Of a DNA stretch of 19,195 bases, positions 6,172 through 14,047 are shown piece after piece. The DNA lies in contig JAIKXO010000032.1 in the NCBI GenBank assembly GCA_024684065.1, positions 1 through 19,195 on the forward strand, written 5' to 3'. Made by a program: the position numbers and the translations under genes. The stretch's first letter is position 1. The number at the start of each line of letters is the position of its first letter. The stretch is from Lachnospiraceae bacterium. GTDB lineage: Bacteria > Bacillota_A > Clostridia > Lachnospirales > Lachnospiraceae. The notes beneath the pieces are model-generated. The model was not told where the DNA came from. It was given only the letters and a program-made list of their open reading frames with translations, and made no database searches.

Positions 6172-8424
6172 TTGAAAATAAAGATCGGTAAAGTAACGGC
6201 CGTGATCTGCGCAGTCTCGATTCTCATGCCGCTTGTGGCAGGAACGCGGGTATACGGCGGGACTGAAGGGCTGACGCATTATGTAACGGTATCAAAAAGC
6301 GGAAGTAATACATATCTTCCGGAAGGTACGAGTTATTTGAAGTACGGATGTACGTTCCAGAACCAGGGGACACATTCGGAGATCTGCGAGGGTTTTGTGA
6401 CAGGAGCGGGAAGGCCGAGCAGTCAGCACGAAATGAGCTATACGCTTCAGGGGCATGCAAGGGTCACATTATATGACAGAGCTTCAAGAACGACGACTGT
6501 TCTTGTAGACAGCTACGGTGACAATAATGGAGGCGAGCTGGATCTGGATCCCACCCATGATTATGATGTGATGCTTGAGGCGTACGGAGGGTCAACAATA
6601 GTAACCTGTATGCAATGTGGATATGTGAAAAAATATCTCGGAAGCTTTACAATTTTTTTTGAGGCCTGGGGCAGATATGGAGCTCAGATAACATCGCAGC
6701 CTCAGGATGCTGCCGGTAATTGCGGAGAAAGTGTATCGTTCGGCATATCCGGGAAATGTATAACCGCATACCAGTGGCAGATGTGTATTAACGATACATG
6801 GACGAATATATATGACGGAGCGTTAAGCTCCGATGGAATGGCTGTTTCAAACTGTAACAAGAGTGTGCTCACTGTTTCGGGACTGACTTCCGCCATAAAC
6901 GGGACAAGAGTAAGGTGCATGGTAAGGGGAAGGGACGGAAACCAGGTGGCGTCAAATGAGGCGAGGATCACGACGATTGATAATAAAGGTCCGTCAGTAT
7001 CAGTGTCTAAGAGTACGGAAGATCCCGTTGCCGGTCCCGTTATCTTAACTGTAAACGCTTCAGATGCGGATTCGGGGCTTCCGGAAGCGCCATATTCATA
7101 TAACGGCGCAGGCTATTGCAGCATAAATACCTTCGAAGTTTCAGAAAATTCGGTGGTCGAGGTTGCAGTCATGGACAGGGCCGGGAATGTTACAAAAGAA
7201 TCTGTGAGCATCACAAATATTTCAGTGCCCCAGGCACCGCCGGAACCTGCAGCGCCAGTTGTGACCGCCGTGCCGACGAAGGAGCCGGAACCTTCGACAG
7301 ACGATACGCCGGCACCTGCCCCTGCTAAGCCCGCGGTAACCCCGACTCCTACGGCAGCCCCCGCTAAACCCGCGGTAACCCCGACTCCTACGGCAGCCCC
7401 TGCTAAGCCTGCGGTAATCCCAACTCCTACGGCAGCCCCCGCTAAGCCCGCGGTAAACCCGACTCCTACGGCAAATCCTGTTAAGCCTGCGGTAACCCCG
7501 ACTCCTACGGCAGCCCCTGTTAAGCCCGCGGAGACCTCTGTCCCTGTGAAAAAACCGACAGAAGCGCCTTCAATAATCTTAGAGGTTTCTTCGTCCGGAG
7601 GAAATACAAATACCCCGTTTCCTTCGCAATCCCGTTCTGAGAATGGCTCCGGGAATGAAGGAAGGTCTGTCGGAAACGAAAATGGAGGAGCTTTGGCGGC
7701 AACACTGCCTTCAGTCGGACTTTCCATTAATGATCAGCCTGTCCGGGCTGAAGATCAGGAAGCAGGAGCGGCAGCGGCCCTCACAAATGGAACTTCATCT
7801 AAGAACAACCGAAAGTCAACTATGAAAAAGGAAGACAATACTGACGCTCCTTTCGTAGATGAACAGAATGACAGTAACAGGGACGATGCTCATACATTGC
7901 TTGTAGTAAGGGAGGATCAGGAACCGGATGGTGATGAGTATGGTGTATCGTCTGATGAACCTGAAGACGAAATAAGCATAGTTGAAGAGGATTTAAGCGA
8001 AGCCCTGGGTAAATCCCCTGTAAAGCCACTTGTCGTTTCCGGAGAGGTTGTAAAAAACAGGAAAATGCCGGTATGGGCGATAGTTCTGCTCATCGTTGCG
8101 GGGATACTCATTCTGTTACTGTTAGTCTATGTCCTTTTGCTGGGGGTTCTGATCCTTTATGAAAAAGAGGAAGATGAAGATTACAGTGATAAGAAGAGAT
8201 TCAGGCTTGCGGGACTAAGCCTTTTGTCCTACAGAGATGGGATATGGCGCTTTAGGATAAAGGAGGAGTTATATGAGCTTGCGCCCCTGACGCTGAAATA
8301 CGGGCCTGTATTTACCGCTCTGTTTGAGGGCTGGGATATGGAAATAACGATAAAACCGCTGGATGAGGAGGAAGAGCCTGAAGTGCTGAAATGTGTTGTA
8401 TACCAGAATGCGGTGATAAAGTGA
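6172..8424 (+). CDS. Cell-surface Ig-like protein with PT-rich stalk, membrane helix and cytoplasmic tail
   Basis: The product has 750 residues from a TTG start placed 6 nt after GGGAGG; no better start exists, and the signal peptide begins there (IKIGKVTAVICAVSILMPLV, cleavage near VYG). In order: an N-terminal region (about 30-170) with four cysteines including CMQC, no family recognised; an Ig-like domain (about 172-266, ITSQPQDAAGN...YQWQ...RVRCMV); a second Ig-like module (about 272-350) with DADSGL and DRAGN; five 13-residue repeats of the type PAKPAVTPTPTAA (384-448); an acidic, Ser-rich linker; a membrane helix (about 632-663); and an 87-residue cytoplasmic tail. There is no LPXTG sorting signal. 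It follows the kinase by 33 bp, so one mRNA probably carries both. A transmembrane surface receptor or adhesin whose tail meets the kinase is my inference. Its ligand is unknown. Confidence 0.8.
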   Translation: MKIKIGKVTAVICAVSILMPLVAGTRVYGGTEGLTHYVTVSKSGSNTYLPEGTSYLKYGCTFQNQGTHSEICEGFVTGAGRPSSQHEMSYTLQGHARVTLYDRASRTTTVLVDSYGDNNGGELDLDPTHDYDVMLEAYGGSTIVTCMQCGYVKKYLGSFTIFFEAWGRYGAQITSQPQDAAGNCGESVSFGISGKCITAYQWQMCINDTWTNIYDGALSSDGMAVSNCNKSVLTVSGLTSAINGTRVRCMVRGRDGNQVASNEARITTIDNKGPSVSVSKSTEDPVAGPVILTVNASDADSGLPEAPYSYNGAGYCSINTFEVSENSVVEVAVMDRAGNVTKESVSITNISVPQAPPEPAAPVVTAVPTKEPEPSTDDTPAPAPAKPAVTPTPTAAPAKPAVTPTPTAAPAKPAVIPTPTAAPAKPAVNPTPTANPVKPAVTPTPTAAPVKPAETSVPVKKPTEAPSIILEVSSSGGNTNTPFPSQSRSENGSGNEGRSVGNENGGALAATLPSVGLSINDQPVRAEDQEAGAAAALTNGTSSKNNRKSTMKKEDNTDAPFVDEQNDSNRDDAHTLLVVREDQEPDGDEYGVSSDEPEDEISIVEEDLSEALGKSPVKPLVVSGEVVKNRKMPVWAIVLLIVAGILILLLLVYVLLLGVLILYEKEEDEDYSDKKRFRLAGLSLLSYRDGIWRFRIKEELYELAPLTLKYGPVFTALFEGWDMEITIKPLDEEEEPEVLKCVVYQNAVIK
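7321..7531 (+). repeat. 39-bp coding tandem repeats (13-residue PT-rich stalk)
   Basis: Five full 39-bp units start at 7321, 7360, 7399, 7438 and 7477, and a decayed partial unit runs on from 7516. Each encodes P-[AV]-K-P-A-V-[TIN]-P-T-P-T-A-[AN]. Units differ mostly at third positions, plus a few substitutions. The stalk would lift the Ig-like domains away from the membrane, and copy number could change by slippage without breaking the frame. Confidence 0.9.
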
Positions 8425-8494
8425 AAGATTTTCAGGGCCTTTCCTGCTGTGTGATCTTATTCTTTTAACGGCGTTTCATTTGTCCGGATGATGT

Positions 8495-9520
8495 ATGTGT
8501 ATGGATTCTGTAAAGAAATATTTGGGTATCTTAGTTTGTACAATAGGAATAGTGTTGTTTACAGCTTCTTTGGTATATGCCGGTTACGAAAGCGGGAGCG
8601 GACCACGGAATTATCATCAGGAGAGCCTTAGAGACAGTCTCACCGGATCAGAGGCCTCCGGCTTTCGGACTGCGTCAGGCGAAAAAGAAGGAAATATAAT
8701 GAAGATCGTCATCGAAAGGGAAGACGGAATTCAGGTCCTTATAAAAGAAGGGACTGTATATACATGCAACACGGGGCTTAGCTTCATTATAAAGGAACAG
8801 GGCTGTGAGTATTATGAATACAGCATAAGTGGCGACGGCGGGAATAATTACAGTAAATATCTGAAACTTAAGGCTGACAGGCTGAGCCTTAAGGCAAATG
8901 ACCGAAACAAGGCCGAAGGATTATGGTATATTCACTTCAGGGGCCTGGACAGCCTGCATAATGTAGTGCTTGAGTCTGAGGAGTATGCCGTTTTATTTGA
9001 TGCAGAGGCTCCTGATATAGAAATGCATTTGCTTAAAGACGGGGAAGAAGTGCGCTCCGGTTCCGATATAAGCCAGGAGACCGCCCCGGGAACCGGTAAT
9101 GTAGCGGACAAAAGCTTTTCAGTCATACGGATAAAAGCGGCAGATGACAAAAGCGGGCTAAAGTATATTGAATTAAGGAAAGGAAATAAGTCCGTTTATA
9201 AGAGGAACTATTATGACGCGGTCAGGAAGAAGGTCGATTTTTTAGTAAGGCTTTACAGGGGTGAAAGCGATCCTCATGAGGATGAGCTTGAGTTTATCGT
9301 GGGGGACAGAGCCGGGAACACGGAAAGAAAGGAGCTTGGATCGATCTCCAGGAATACGGCGGGAAGCCGGGATCCTCTTAATGCAATGAGAAACCTGTAT
9401 ATAATGGACGGCAGTACCGTAAAGAAAGACAGTGCGCTGGCCTTATGCTTCTTCTTATGTTATATCTTGGCACAGGCTGCCCTTAAGGCCTTCGGGATAT
9501 TAAAAAAACACATTGCCTGA
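8495..9520 (+). CDS. Exported membrane protein with Ig-like DRAGN module, partner of the surface protein
   Basis: This encodes 341 residues. The start may be ATG 8495 or ATG 8501; neither has a good Shine-Dalgarno (GGATG about 8486). The N-terminus is a signal peptide or anchor (YLGILVCTIGIVLFTASLVY, possible cleavage after VYA). The extracytoplasmic part is hydrophilic. Its second half (about 165-290) matches the second Ig-like module of the upstream protein: APDIEMHLLKDG, an IRIKAADDKSGLKYIELRKG strand pair, then EFIVGDRAGN. A C-terminal helix (about 312-334, ALALCFFLCYILAQAALKAF) ends with KKHIA, which suits an outside-to-inside anchor. No catalytic motif is visible. It lies 70 bp after the 750-residue gene and is followed by terminator hairpins, so it closes the kinase operon. 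The shared module suggests the two exported proteins work together on the cell surface. No characterised homologue is recognised. Confidence 0.75.
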   Translation: MCMDSVKKYLGILVCTIGIVLFTASLVYAGYESGSGPRNYHQESLRDSLTGSEASGFRTASGEKEGNIMKIVIEREDGIQVLIKEGTVYTCNTGLSFIIKEQGCEYYEYSISGDGGNNYSKYLKLKADRLSLKANDRNKAEGLWYIHFRGLDSLHNVVLESEEYAVLFDAEAPDIEMHLLKDGEEVRSGSDISQETAPGTGNVADKSFSVIRIKAADDKSGLKYIELRKGNKSVYKRNYYDAVRKKVDFLVRLYRGESDPHEDELEFIVGDRAGNTERKELGSISRNTAGSRDPLNAMRNLYIMDGSTVKKDSALALCFFLCYILAQAALKAFGILKKHIA

Positions 9521-9525
9521 AAATC

Positions 9526-9583
9526 CGCCCGGATCCGGCATAATGCCCTGGACGGGAAGAATGAACATAATGTGATCCGGGCG
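9526..9583. other. Hairpin in the 386-bp gap after the kinase operon
   Basis: CGCCCGGATC (9526-9535) pairs perfectly with GATCCGGGCG (9574-9583); inside it GGCA/TGCC forms a small second stem. No U tract follows. The GATCCGG core resembles module B of the intergenic repeat, but the arms are reversed and far apart, so I do not count it as a copy. Confidence 0.55.
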
Positions 9584-9587
9584 TACA

Positions 9588-9633
9588 AAGTCAAACGGCT
9601 GATCGGAGGGGATCAGGCGCCGTTCTGACTTTT
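9588..9633 (+). terminator. Terminator-like hairpin ending the kinase/surface operon
   Basis: AAGTCA-AACGGC (9588-9599) pairs with GCCGTT-C-TGACTT (9619-9631), 12 bp with one bulged C. TGATC/GATCA adds an inner stem, and a short T run (9630-9633) follows. The U tail is brief, so efficiency is uncertain, but two hairpins in series stand between the operon and the hydrogenase promoter. Confidence 0.5.
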
Positions 9634-9657
9634 GACGTCCCGGATCATAATATTCTC

Positions 9658-9686
9658 TTGGCTAGTCAAATAGCATTTGATATAAT
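9658..9686 (+). promoter_or_regulatory. Extended -10 promoter of the hydrogenase operon
   Basis: TTGGCT (9658-9663), exactly 17 bp, then consensus TATAAT (9681-9686) preceded by TGA (extended -10 at 9678-9680). Transcription should begin near 9693, giving a leader of about 214 nt before hydC. This is the best promoter match in the window. Confidence 0.75.
9666..9680. promoter_or_regulatory. Perfect palindrome between -35 and -10: candidate operator
   Basis: TCAAATAGCATTTGA is a perfect 6-3-6 inverted repeat filling the spacer of the hydrogenase promoter, touching the -10 box. A protein bound here would block RNA polymerase. It does not match the Rex consensus (TTGTTAA-N4-TTAACAA) as I know it, so the regulator is unnamed. 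Confidence 0.6.
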
Positions 9687-9906
9687 GTATAAAATATTGT
9701 TTCTGACACCTGCCGCACAGGAAATGATCCGTTCTGAAAAACAGGCCGGACTTATTCGGCATTTGTTTAAGCAAATGCCGGATTGGATCGGCACGGACCG
9801 GGTTTCGTGCCTGAGGGGGGCTATTTGCTTCGTTAATAGGCGCAGACATGGACATTAATGCGGTCCGGCACAGTGCGGCGTGTGTTTCTGACTGATCGGA
9901 GGTTCT
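9687..9906 (+). other. Long hydrogenase leader with a degenerate repeat copy
   Basis: No gene is seen here. From 9724 the leader carries a diverged B-C-A unit: GATCC (9726-9730) with GGATC (9785-9789) interrupted by an inserted hairpin CGGCATTTG/CAAATGCCG (9757-9765, 9772-9780); a C stem GGCACG/CGTGCC (9790-9795, 9806-9811); and an A stem CTATT/AATAG in which both arms have changed together relative to other copies. The tail reads gcagacatgg, so it lost its ribosome site. hydC uses its own CGGAGG (9897-9902). A 66-codon frame through this stretch is translated repeat and has no codon-level support. Confidence 0.55.
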
Positions 9907-10389
9907 ATGCTTGACAGATCTTTTTATGAGAAGGCGGATGAGATAATATCCGTACATGGAAAAGGAAAGGAATCGCTGATTCCGATAATGCAGGATATCC
10001 AAGCGGTCTACAGGTACATTCCGCCTGAGCTTCTGACCTATGTTGCCAAAAACATAGGTATAACCGAAGCCAAGGCGTATTCCGTAGCGACATTCTATGA
10101 GAATTTCTCATTTGACAAAAAAGGCAAGTATGTTATCAAGGTGTGCGACGGTACGGCCTGCCATGTCAGGAAGGGGACTTTGATCTTAGAGAGATTATAT
10201 GACGAGCTTGGATTGTCGGATGGCAGGAACACGACCGACGATATGCTGTTTACGGTTGAGACGGTATCGTGTCTGGGCGCGTGCGGGCTGGCTCCTGTAA
10301 TGACGGTAAATGATGAAGTACATCCCGCCATGACTCCCGAAAAGGTTACGGAAGCTATAAAGAGTATCAAGGAGGCGGAAAATGAATAA
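9907..10389 (+). CDS. hydC: NuoE-like [2Fe-2S] subunit of the trimeric hydrogenase (HydC/HndA type)
   Basis: The 160-residue product is a thioredoxin-fold [2Fe-2S] protein of the complex I 24-kDa family. The cluster ligands are visible as C80-x4-C85 (VCDGTACHVRKG) and C122-x3-C126 (CLGACGLAP). The N-terminal helical region (LIPIMQDIQAVYRYIPPE, then AYSVATFYENFS) is also typical. In HydABC enzymes this subunit takes part in the electron path between the NADH/FMN subunit and the hydrogenase subunit. The ATG at 9907 follows CGGAGG by four bases. The gene is first in the hydrogenase operon and overlaps hydB by 8 bp, with the hydB Shine-Dalgarno (AAGGAGG, 10369-10375) inside it, indicating tight coupling. 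Nothing is missing or odd. Confidence 0.93.
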   Translation: MLDRSFYEKADEIISVHGKGKESLIPIMQDIQAVYRYIPPELLTYVAKNIGITEAKAYSVATFYENFSFDKKGKYVIKVCDGTACHVRKGTLILERLYDELGLSDGRNTTDDMLFTVETVSCLGACGLAPVMTVNDEVHPAMTPEKVTEAIKSIKEAENE

Positions 10390-12265
10390 GCTAAAGTCCC
10401 GTGAAGACCTGGCGGACGTCCGTGTAAAAGCAAAGGAGCGTATCGCGAACATAAAATGCCGTATCCTGATATGTGCGGGGACGGGATGCCTGGCCGGCGG
10501 ATCTCAGAAGATTTACGAGAAGATGTGCGAGCTTTGCGGAAAGGACATGGATGCACAGATCGTATTCGGTCCCGAAGCCGCGCACAACGGAAACGGTACG
10601 GATGTTCAGAAAAGCGGCTGCCACGGATTCTGCGAAATGGGCCCGCTTGTCCGTATTGAACCTTATAATTATCTGTATATCAAGGTGAAGCCGGAGGACT
10701 GCGAGGAGATATACAATACCACGGTCGTCGGGGGCGCGCCGGTGGAACGGCTGCTTTATAAGATGGACGGCGTTACATATCCCGCTCAGGAGGATATCCC
10801 TTTCTACGCCAGGCAGATGCGGCTGGTGCTCAAGAACTGCGGACATATAGGCGCCGAGCATATAGAGGAATCCCTTGCCTTCGACGGGTATAAGGGCCTG
10901 GAAAAGGCTCTGTTTACCATGACTCCCGAAGAAGTAATAAACGTAATATATGATTCTAACCTGAGGGGGCGTGGCGGCGGCGGCTTCCAGACCGGGTATA
11001 AATGGAAGCAGGTTGCAAGACAGGCCGAAAAGACAAGATACATAGTCTGCAATGGTGATGAAGGTGATCCGGGTGCGTTTATGGACCGGTCGGTCATGGA
11101 AGGAGATCCCCACAAAATGATAGAGGGGATGCTGATCGCAGGATATGCCGTAGGTGCTTCTGAGGGCTACATATACGTGCGTGCCGAATATCCTCTCGCC
11201 GTATCGAGGCTGAGGACCGCGATCGCACAGGCGGAAGAGGCGGGGCTTATAGGTGATGATATTTTAGGCTCCGGTTTTTCGTTCAGGCTGCATATCAATA
11301 AAGGTGCCGGGGCTTTCGTATGCGGGGAAGGAAGTGCTCTTACGGCTTCGATCGAAGGCGAAAGAGGAATGCCGAGGACCAAGCCACCCCGTACGGTTGA
11401 ACAGGGTCTGTTCGGCAAGCCTACTGTGCTTAATAATGTAGAGACCTTTGCGAACGTCCCGATGATCATACTTAACGGATCAGACTGGTATCATACCATA
11501 GGAACCGAGAAAAGCCCGGGTACAAAGGCTTTTGCCGTGACGGGAAGCATCAACAATACCGGACTTATCGAAGTCCCGATGGGAACCACTCTCAGGGAGA
11601 TAATCTACGACATAGGAGGAGGGATAAAGGGAGGCAAGAAGTTCAAGGCGGTCCAGATCGGAGGACCTTCCGGCGGCTGCCTTATCTCGACAGATCTGGA
11701 CGATCCTCTGGATTTTGATTCTCTTACAGCAAAAGGCGCCATGATCGGTTCCGGCGGACTCGTCATCATGGACGAGGATACATGTATGGTCGAGGTGGCG
11801 AGATTCTTCATGAATTTCACACAGAATGAAAGCTGCGGAAAGTGCGTTCCATGCAGGGAGGGCACGATGCGCATGCTCGAGATACTTGAGGACATAGTAA
11901 ACGGCCGGGGAAGCGAAGAACAGCTTGACCTTCTCGAAGAGCTTGGACATGCGATAAAAGATACGGCTCTGTGCGGACTCGGCAAGTCGGCGGCTCTTCC
12001 CGTCCTTTCGACTCTAAAGGTGTTTAAGGACGAATACCTTGAGCATGTGCGCGATAAAAAATGCCGTACAGGAACCTGCAAGGCTCTTTTGAACTATGTT
12101 ATTTCACCGGAGCTATGCAAAGGCTGCAGTAAATGTGCAAGGAACTGTCCGGTGGGAGCGATAACCGGAGTATTGAAATCGCCCTATACGATAGATCAGA
12201 GTAAATGTATAAAATGCGGTGCCTGCGCCGAAAATTGCCCTTTCAAGGCTATATCACGAGTTTAA
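10382..12265 (+). CDS. hydB: NuoF-like NAD(H)/FMN subunit with ferredoxin domain (HydB/HndC type)
   Basis: The 627 residues have four parts. First is an N-terminal thioredoxin-like [2Fe-2S] domain (CAGTGC and CHGFC cysteines). Then comes the NuoF core, with FMN loop GRGGGGFQTGYKW (about 195-207) and NAD(H)/flavin motif CNGDEGDPGAFMDR (about 222-235). A [4Fe-4S] site follows, SCGKCVPCREGT (about 484). Last is a C-terminal 2x[4Fe-4S] ferredoxin, CKGCSKCARNCP and CIKCGACAENCP (about 579-620). This architecture belongs to the flavin subunit of NAD-linked [FeFe] hydrogenases, which exchanges electrons between NAD(H), ferredoxin and HydA. In characterised HydABC enzymes it is the seat of flavin-based bifurcation; whether this one bifurcates cannot be read from sequence alone. 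It is cytoplasmic. Start ATG 10382 has AAGGAGG six bases upstream. The stop codon runs straight into a repeat copy that leads to hydA. Confidence 0.95.
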   Translation: MNKLKSREDLADVRVKAKERIANIKCRILICAGTGCLAGGSQKIYEKMCELCGKDMDAQIVFGPEAAHNGNGTDVQKSGCHGFCEMGPLVRIEPYNYLYIKVKPEDCEEIYNTTVVGGAPVERLLYKMDGVTYPAQEDIPFYARQMRLVLKNCGHIGAEHIEESLAFDGYKGLEKALFTMTPEEVINVIYDSNLRGRGGGGFQTGYKWKQVARQAEKTRYIVCNGDEGDPGAFMDRSVMEGDPHKMIEGMLIAGYAVGASEGYIYVRAEYPLAVSRLRTAIAQAEEAGLIGDDILGSGFSFRLHINKGAGAFVCGEGSALTASIEGERGMPRTKPPRTVEQGLFGKPTVLNNVETFANVPMIILNGSDWYHTIGTEKSPGTKAFAVTGSINNTGLIEVPMGTTLREIIYDIGGGIKGGKKFKAVQIGGPSGGCLISTDLDDPLDFDSLTAKGAMIGSGGLVIMDEDTCMVEVARFFMNFTQNESCGKCVPCREGTMRMLEILEDIVNGRGSEEQLDLLEELGHAIKDTALCGLGKSAALPVLSTLKVFKDEYLEHVRDKKCRTGTCKALLNYVISPELCKGCSKCARNCPVGAITGVLKSPYTIDQSKCIKCGACAENCPFKAISRV

Positions 12266-12355
12266 GGAAATGATCCGATCAAAGATCAGATCGGCACGAA
12301 CTGAAGTTCGTGCCAAAGTACACGATTTGCTTCGCAAATCAGCACAGTAAGGAGG
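12264..12355 (+). repeat. Intergenic repeat B-C-A inside the hydrogenase operon
   Basis: The repeat starts within the hydB stop codon (TAAGGAAATGATCC). Module B is gatccgatc (12272-12280) against gatcagatc (12284-12292), one mismatch. Module C is ggcacgaact (12293-12302) and agttcgtgcc (12305-12314), perfect. Module A is gatttgc/gcaaatc (12324-12340). The tail AGTAAGGAGG ends at 12355 and is the hydA ribosome site, six bases before ATG 12362. The whole hydB-hydA gap is repeat. Confidence 0.9.
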
Positions 12356-12361
12356 ATCTAA

Positions 12362-14047
12362 ATGGATTACATGACAATAGACGGCATAAAGGTGCCGATG
12401 GAAGGAGAGAAGAATATTCTGTCCCTTATCAGAAAGGCCGGAATAGATATACCGACGTTCTGTTATCATTCGGATCTGTCAATTTACGGTGCATGCAGGA
12501 TGTGTATGGTCGAGGATGAACGCGGCAAGATGTTTGCTTCGTGCTCCGAACAGCCCCGTTCGGGGATGGTCATACATACAAACACCAAAAAGCTCCAGCT
12601 ATACAGAAAACTGATAATAGAGCTTCTGCTGTCGACGCATTGCAGGGACTGTACTACATGTACCAAGAACGGGATGTGCGAGCTTCAGAGCCTTGCATAC
12701 CGGGTTGGGGTTCATTCGGTAAGATTTCCGAATGTCAGGGAGTCTTTTCCGATAGATATGAGCTCGAAGTGTATCGTAAGGGATCCGAACAAGTGTATAC
12801 TTTGCGGTGACTGTGTGAGAACCTGCGCGGAAAACCAGGGGATAGGAGCGATAGACTTCGCGCACAGAGGCTCGAAGATGCAGATAACTCCGGCATTTGG
12901 TAAGGATATTGCCGATACCGACTGTGTAGGCTGCGGCCAGTGCGCCGTTGTCTGCCCGACTGCGGCTATTTCTATAAGGACGAACGTTACCGAGGTCTGG
13001 GACGCGATCGAAAATCCGAATATAAGGGTTGTCGCTCAGATCGCTCCCGCGGTCAGGATAGCGGTCGGAGATAAATTTAATCTTCCCAAGGGCGAAAATA
13101 CCATGGGGAAGCTTGTCAAAGCACTTCGGATCATGGGCTTTGACGAAGTATATGATACTAACTTCGGAGCGGATCTTACGATCATAGAGGAGTCAAAGGA
13201 ATTTGCCGAAAGGCTTAAGTCCGGTGAGAAGCTTCCGCTCTTTACGTCATGCTGTCCGGGATGGGTAAAGTTCTGTGAGAACAAATATCCCGAATTTGTT
13301 GAAAACGTCAGTACATGCCGCTCACCGATGGGCATGTTCTCGCCTGTAATCAGGGAATACTTTGCAGAGAAGGACAGGGAGGAAGGAAAGACAACTTATA
13401 TCGTGGCAATCATGCCCTGCACGGCAAAGAAAGCAGAGATCCTCCGTCCCGATAATTTCACGAACGGCAGGCAGGATACCGATATAGTCATAACAACTCA
13501 GGAAATCATACGTATGATCAAGCAGGTAGGGATCAAATTTGAGACGCTTAACAGTGAAGCGTGCGATATGCCGTTCTCCATGGCATCAGGCGGCGCGTCG
13601 ATATTCGGTATTACCGGCGGTGTAACGGAAGCCGTGCTGAGACACCTTGCCCCTGATAAGGATCATACGACTCTCGAGAATATCAAATATTCCGGAGTGC
13701 GTGGTAAGGAAGGGTTCAAGGAGGCTGCGGTTAAGTTAGGGGACCGTGAAGTAAAGATCGCAGTTGTACATGGCCTTAAAAATGCAGCCGATCTGCTTGA
13801 CAGTATCAAGGCGGGAAGCGCGCATTATGATTTTGTAGAGGTTATGGCCTGCAGGAGGGGTTGTATCCTTGGCGGCGGCCAGCCGGTTCCGATGGGGCCG
13901 ACGACAAGAACGGCGAGAATGGAAGGGATATACCAGGTTGACCAGCTCTCGAGCATACGCTACACAGACGAAAATCCTCTGATAGAGCGTATATGGGAGG
14001 ACGTAATAGCCGGCCGGGAACACGAGCTTCTTCATCGCGCGATTTAG
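12362..14047 (+). CDS. hydA: [FeFe] hydrogenase catalytic subunit (HydA/HndD type)
   Basis: The 561-residue H-cluster enzyme reduces protons or oxidises H2 in the cytoplasm. The N-terminal domains in order are a plant-type [2Fe-2S] domain (Cys at about 34, 45, 48, 60), the His-ligated [4Fe-4S] (H93, C97, C100, C106 in HCRDCTTCTKNGMC), and two [4Fe-4S] sites (CILCGDCVRTC about 145; CVGCGQCAVVCP about 190). The H-cluster motifs are all intact: L1 TSCCPGW (295-301), L2 MPCTAKK (351-357), L3 EVMACRRGCILGGGQP (about 493-508). The protein ends soon after L3, so it lacks the extra C-terminal [2Fe-2S] domain of the Thermotoga enzyme and resembles HndD in length. With hydC and hydB it forms the trimer expected to use NAD(H) and ferredoxin. 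Maturases HydE, HydF and HydG are not in the window. The ribosome site is the tail of the repeat. Confidence 0.97.
   Translation: MDYMTIDGIKVPMEGEKNILSLIRKAGIDIPTFCYHSDLSIYGACRMCMVEDERGKMFASCSEQPRSGMVIHTNTKKLQLYRKLIIELLLSTHCRDCTTCTKNGMCELQSLAYRVGVHSVRFPNVRESFPIDMSSKCIVRDPNKCILCGDCVRTCAENQGIGAIDFAHRGSKMQITPAFGKDIADTDCVGCGQCAVVCPTAAISIRTNVTEVWDAIENPNIRVVAQIAPAVRIAVGDKFNLPKGENTMGKLVKALRIMGFDEVYDTNFGADLTIIEESKEFAERLKSGEKLPLFTSCCPGWVKFCENKYPEFVENVSTCRSPMGMFSPVIREYFAEKDREEGKTTYIVAIMPCTAKKAEILRPDNFTNGRQDTDIVITTQEIIRMIKQVGIKFETLNSEACDMPFSMASGGASIFGITGGVTEAVLRHLAPDKDHTTLENIKYSGVRGKEGFKEAAVKLGDREVKIAVVHGLKNAADLLDSIKAGSAHYDFVEVMACRRGCILGGGQPVPMGPTTRTARMEGIYQVDQLSSIRYTDENPLIERIWEDVIAGREHELLHRAI

Noticed and set aside
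7113..7727. 204-codon minus-strand frame opposite the surface-protein stalk
   Set aside because: It is the antisense of the 39-bp repeats, giving low-complexity Gly/Ala/Val text; no ribosome site, and the plus frame has signal peptide, domains and membrane helix.
9658..9858. 66-codon plus-strand frame in the hydrogenase leader
   Set aside because: It overlaps the promoter and then translates the degenerate repeat; no Shine-Dalgarno at its start and no protein-like pattern.
9687..9906. Riboswitch in the hydrogenase leader
   Set aside because: The structure is accounted for by a decayed repeat copy and an extra hairpin; no conserved core of a known riboswitch class was recognised.
10391..11113. 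240-codon minus-strand frame inside hydB
   Set aside because: Shadow of a gene with complete cofactor motifs on the plus strand; no start signals or recognisable domains.
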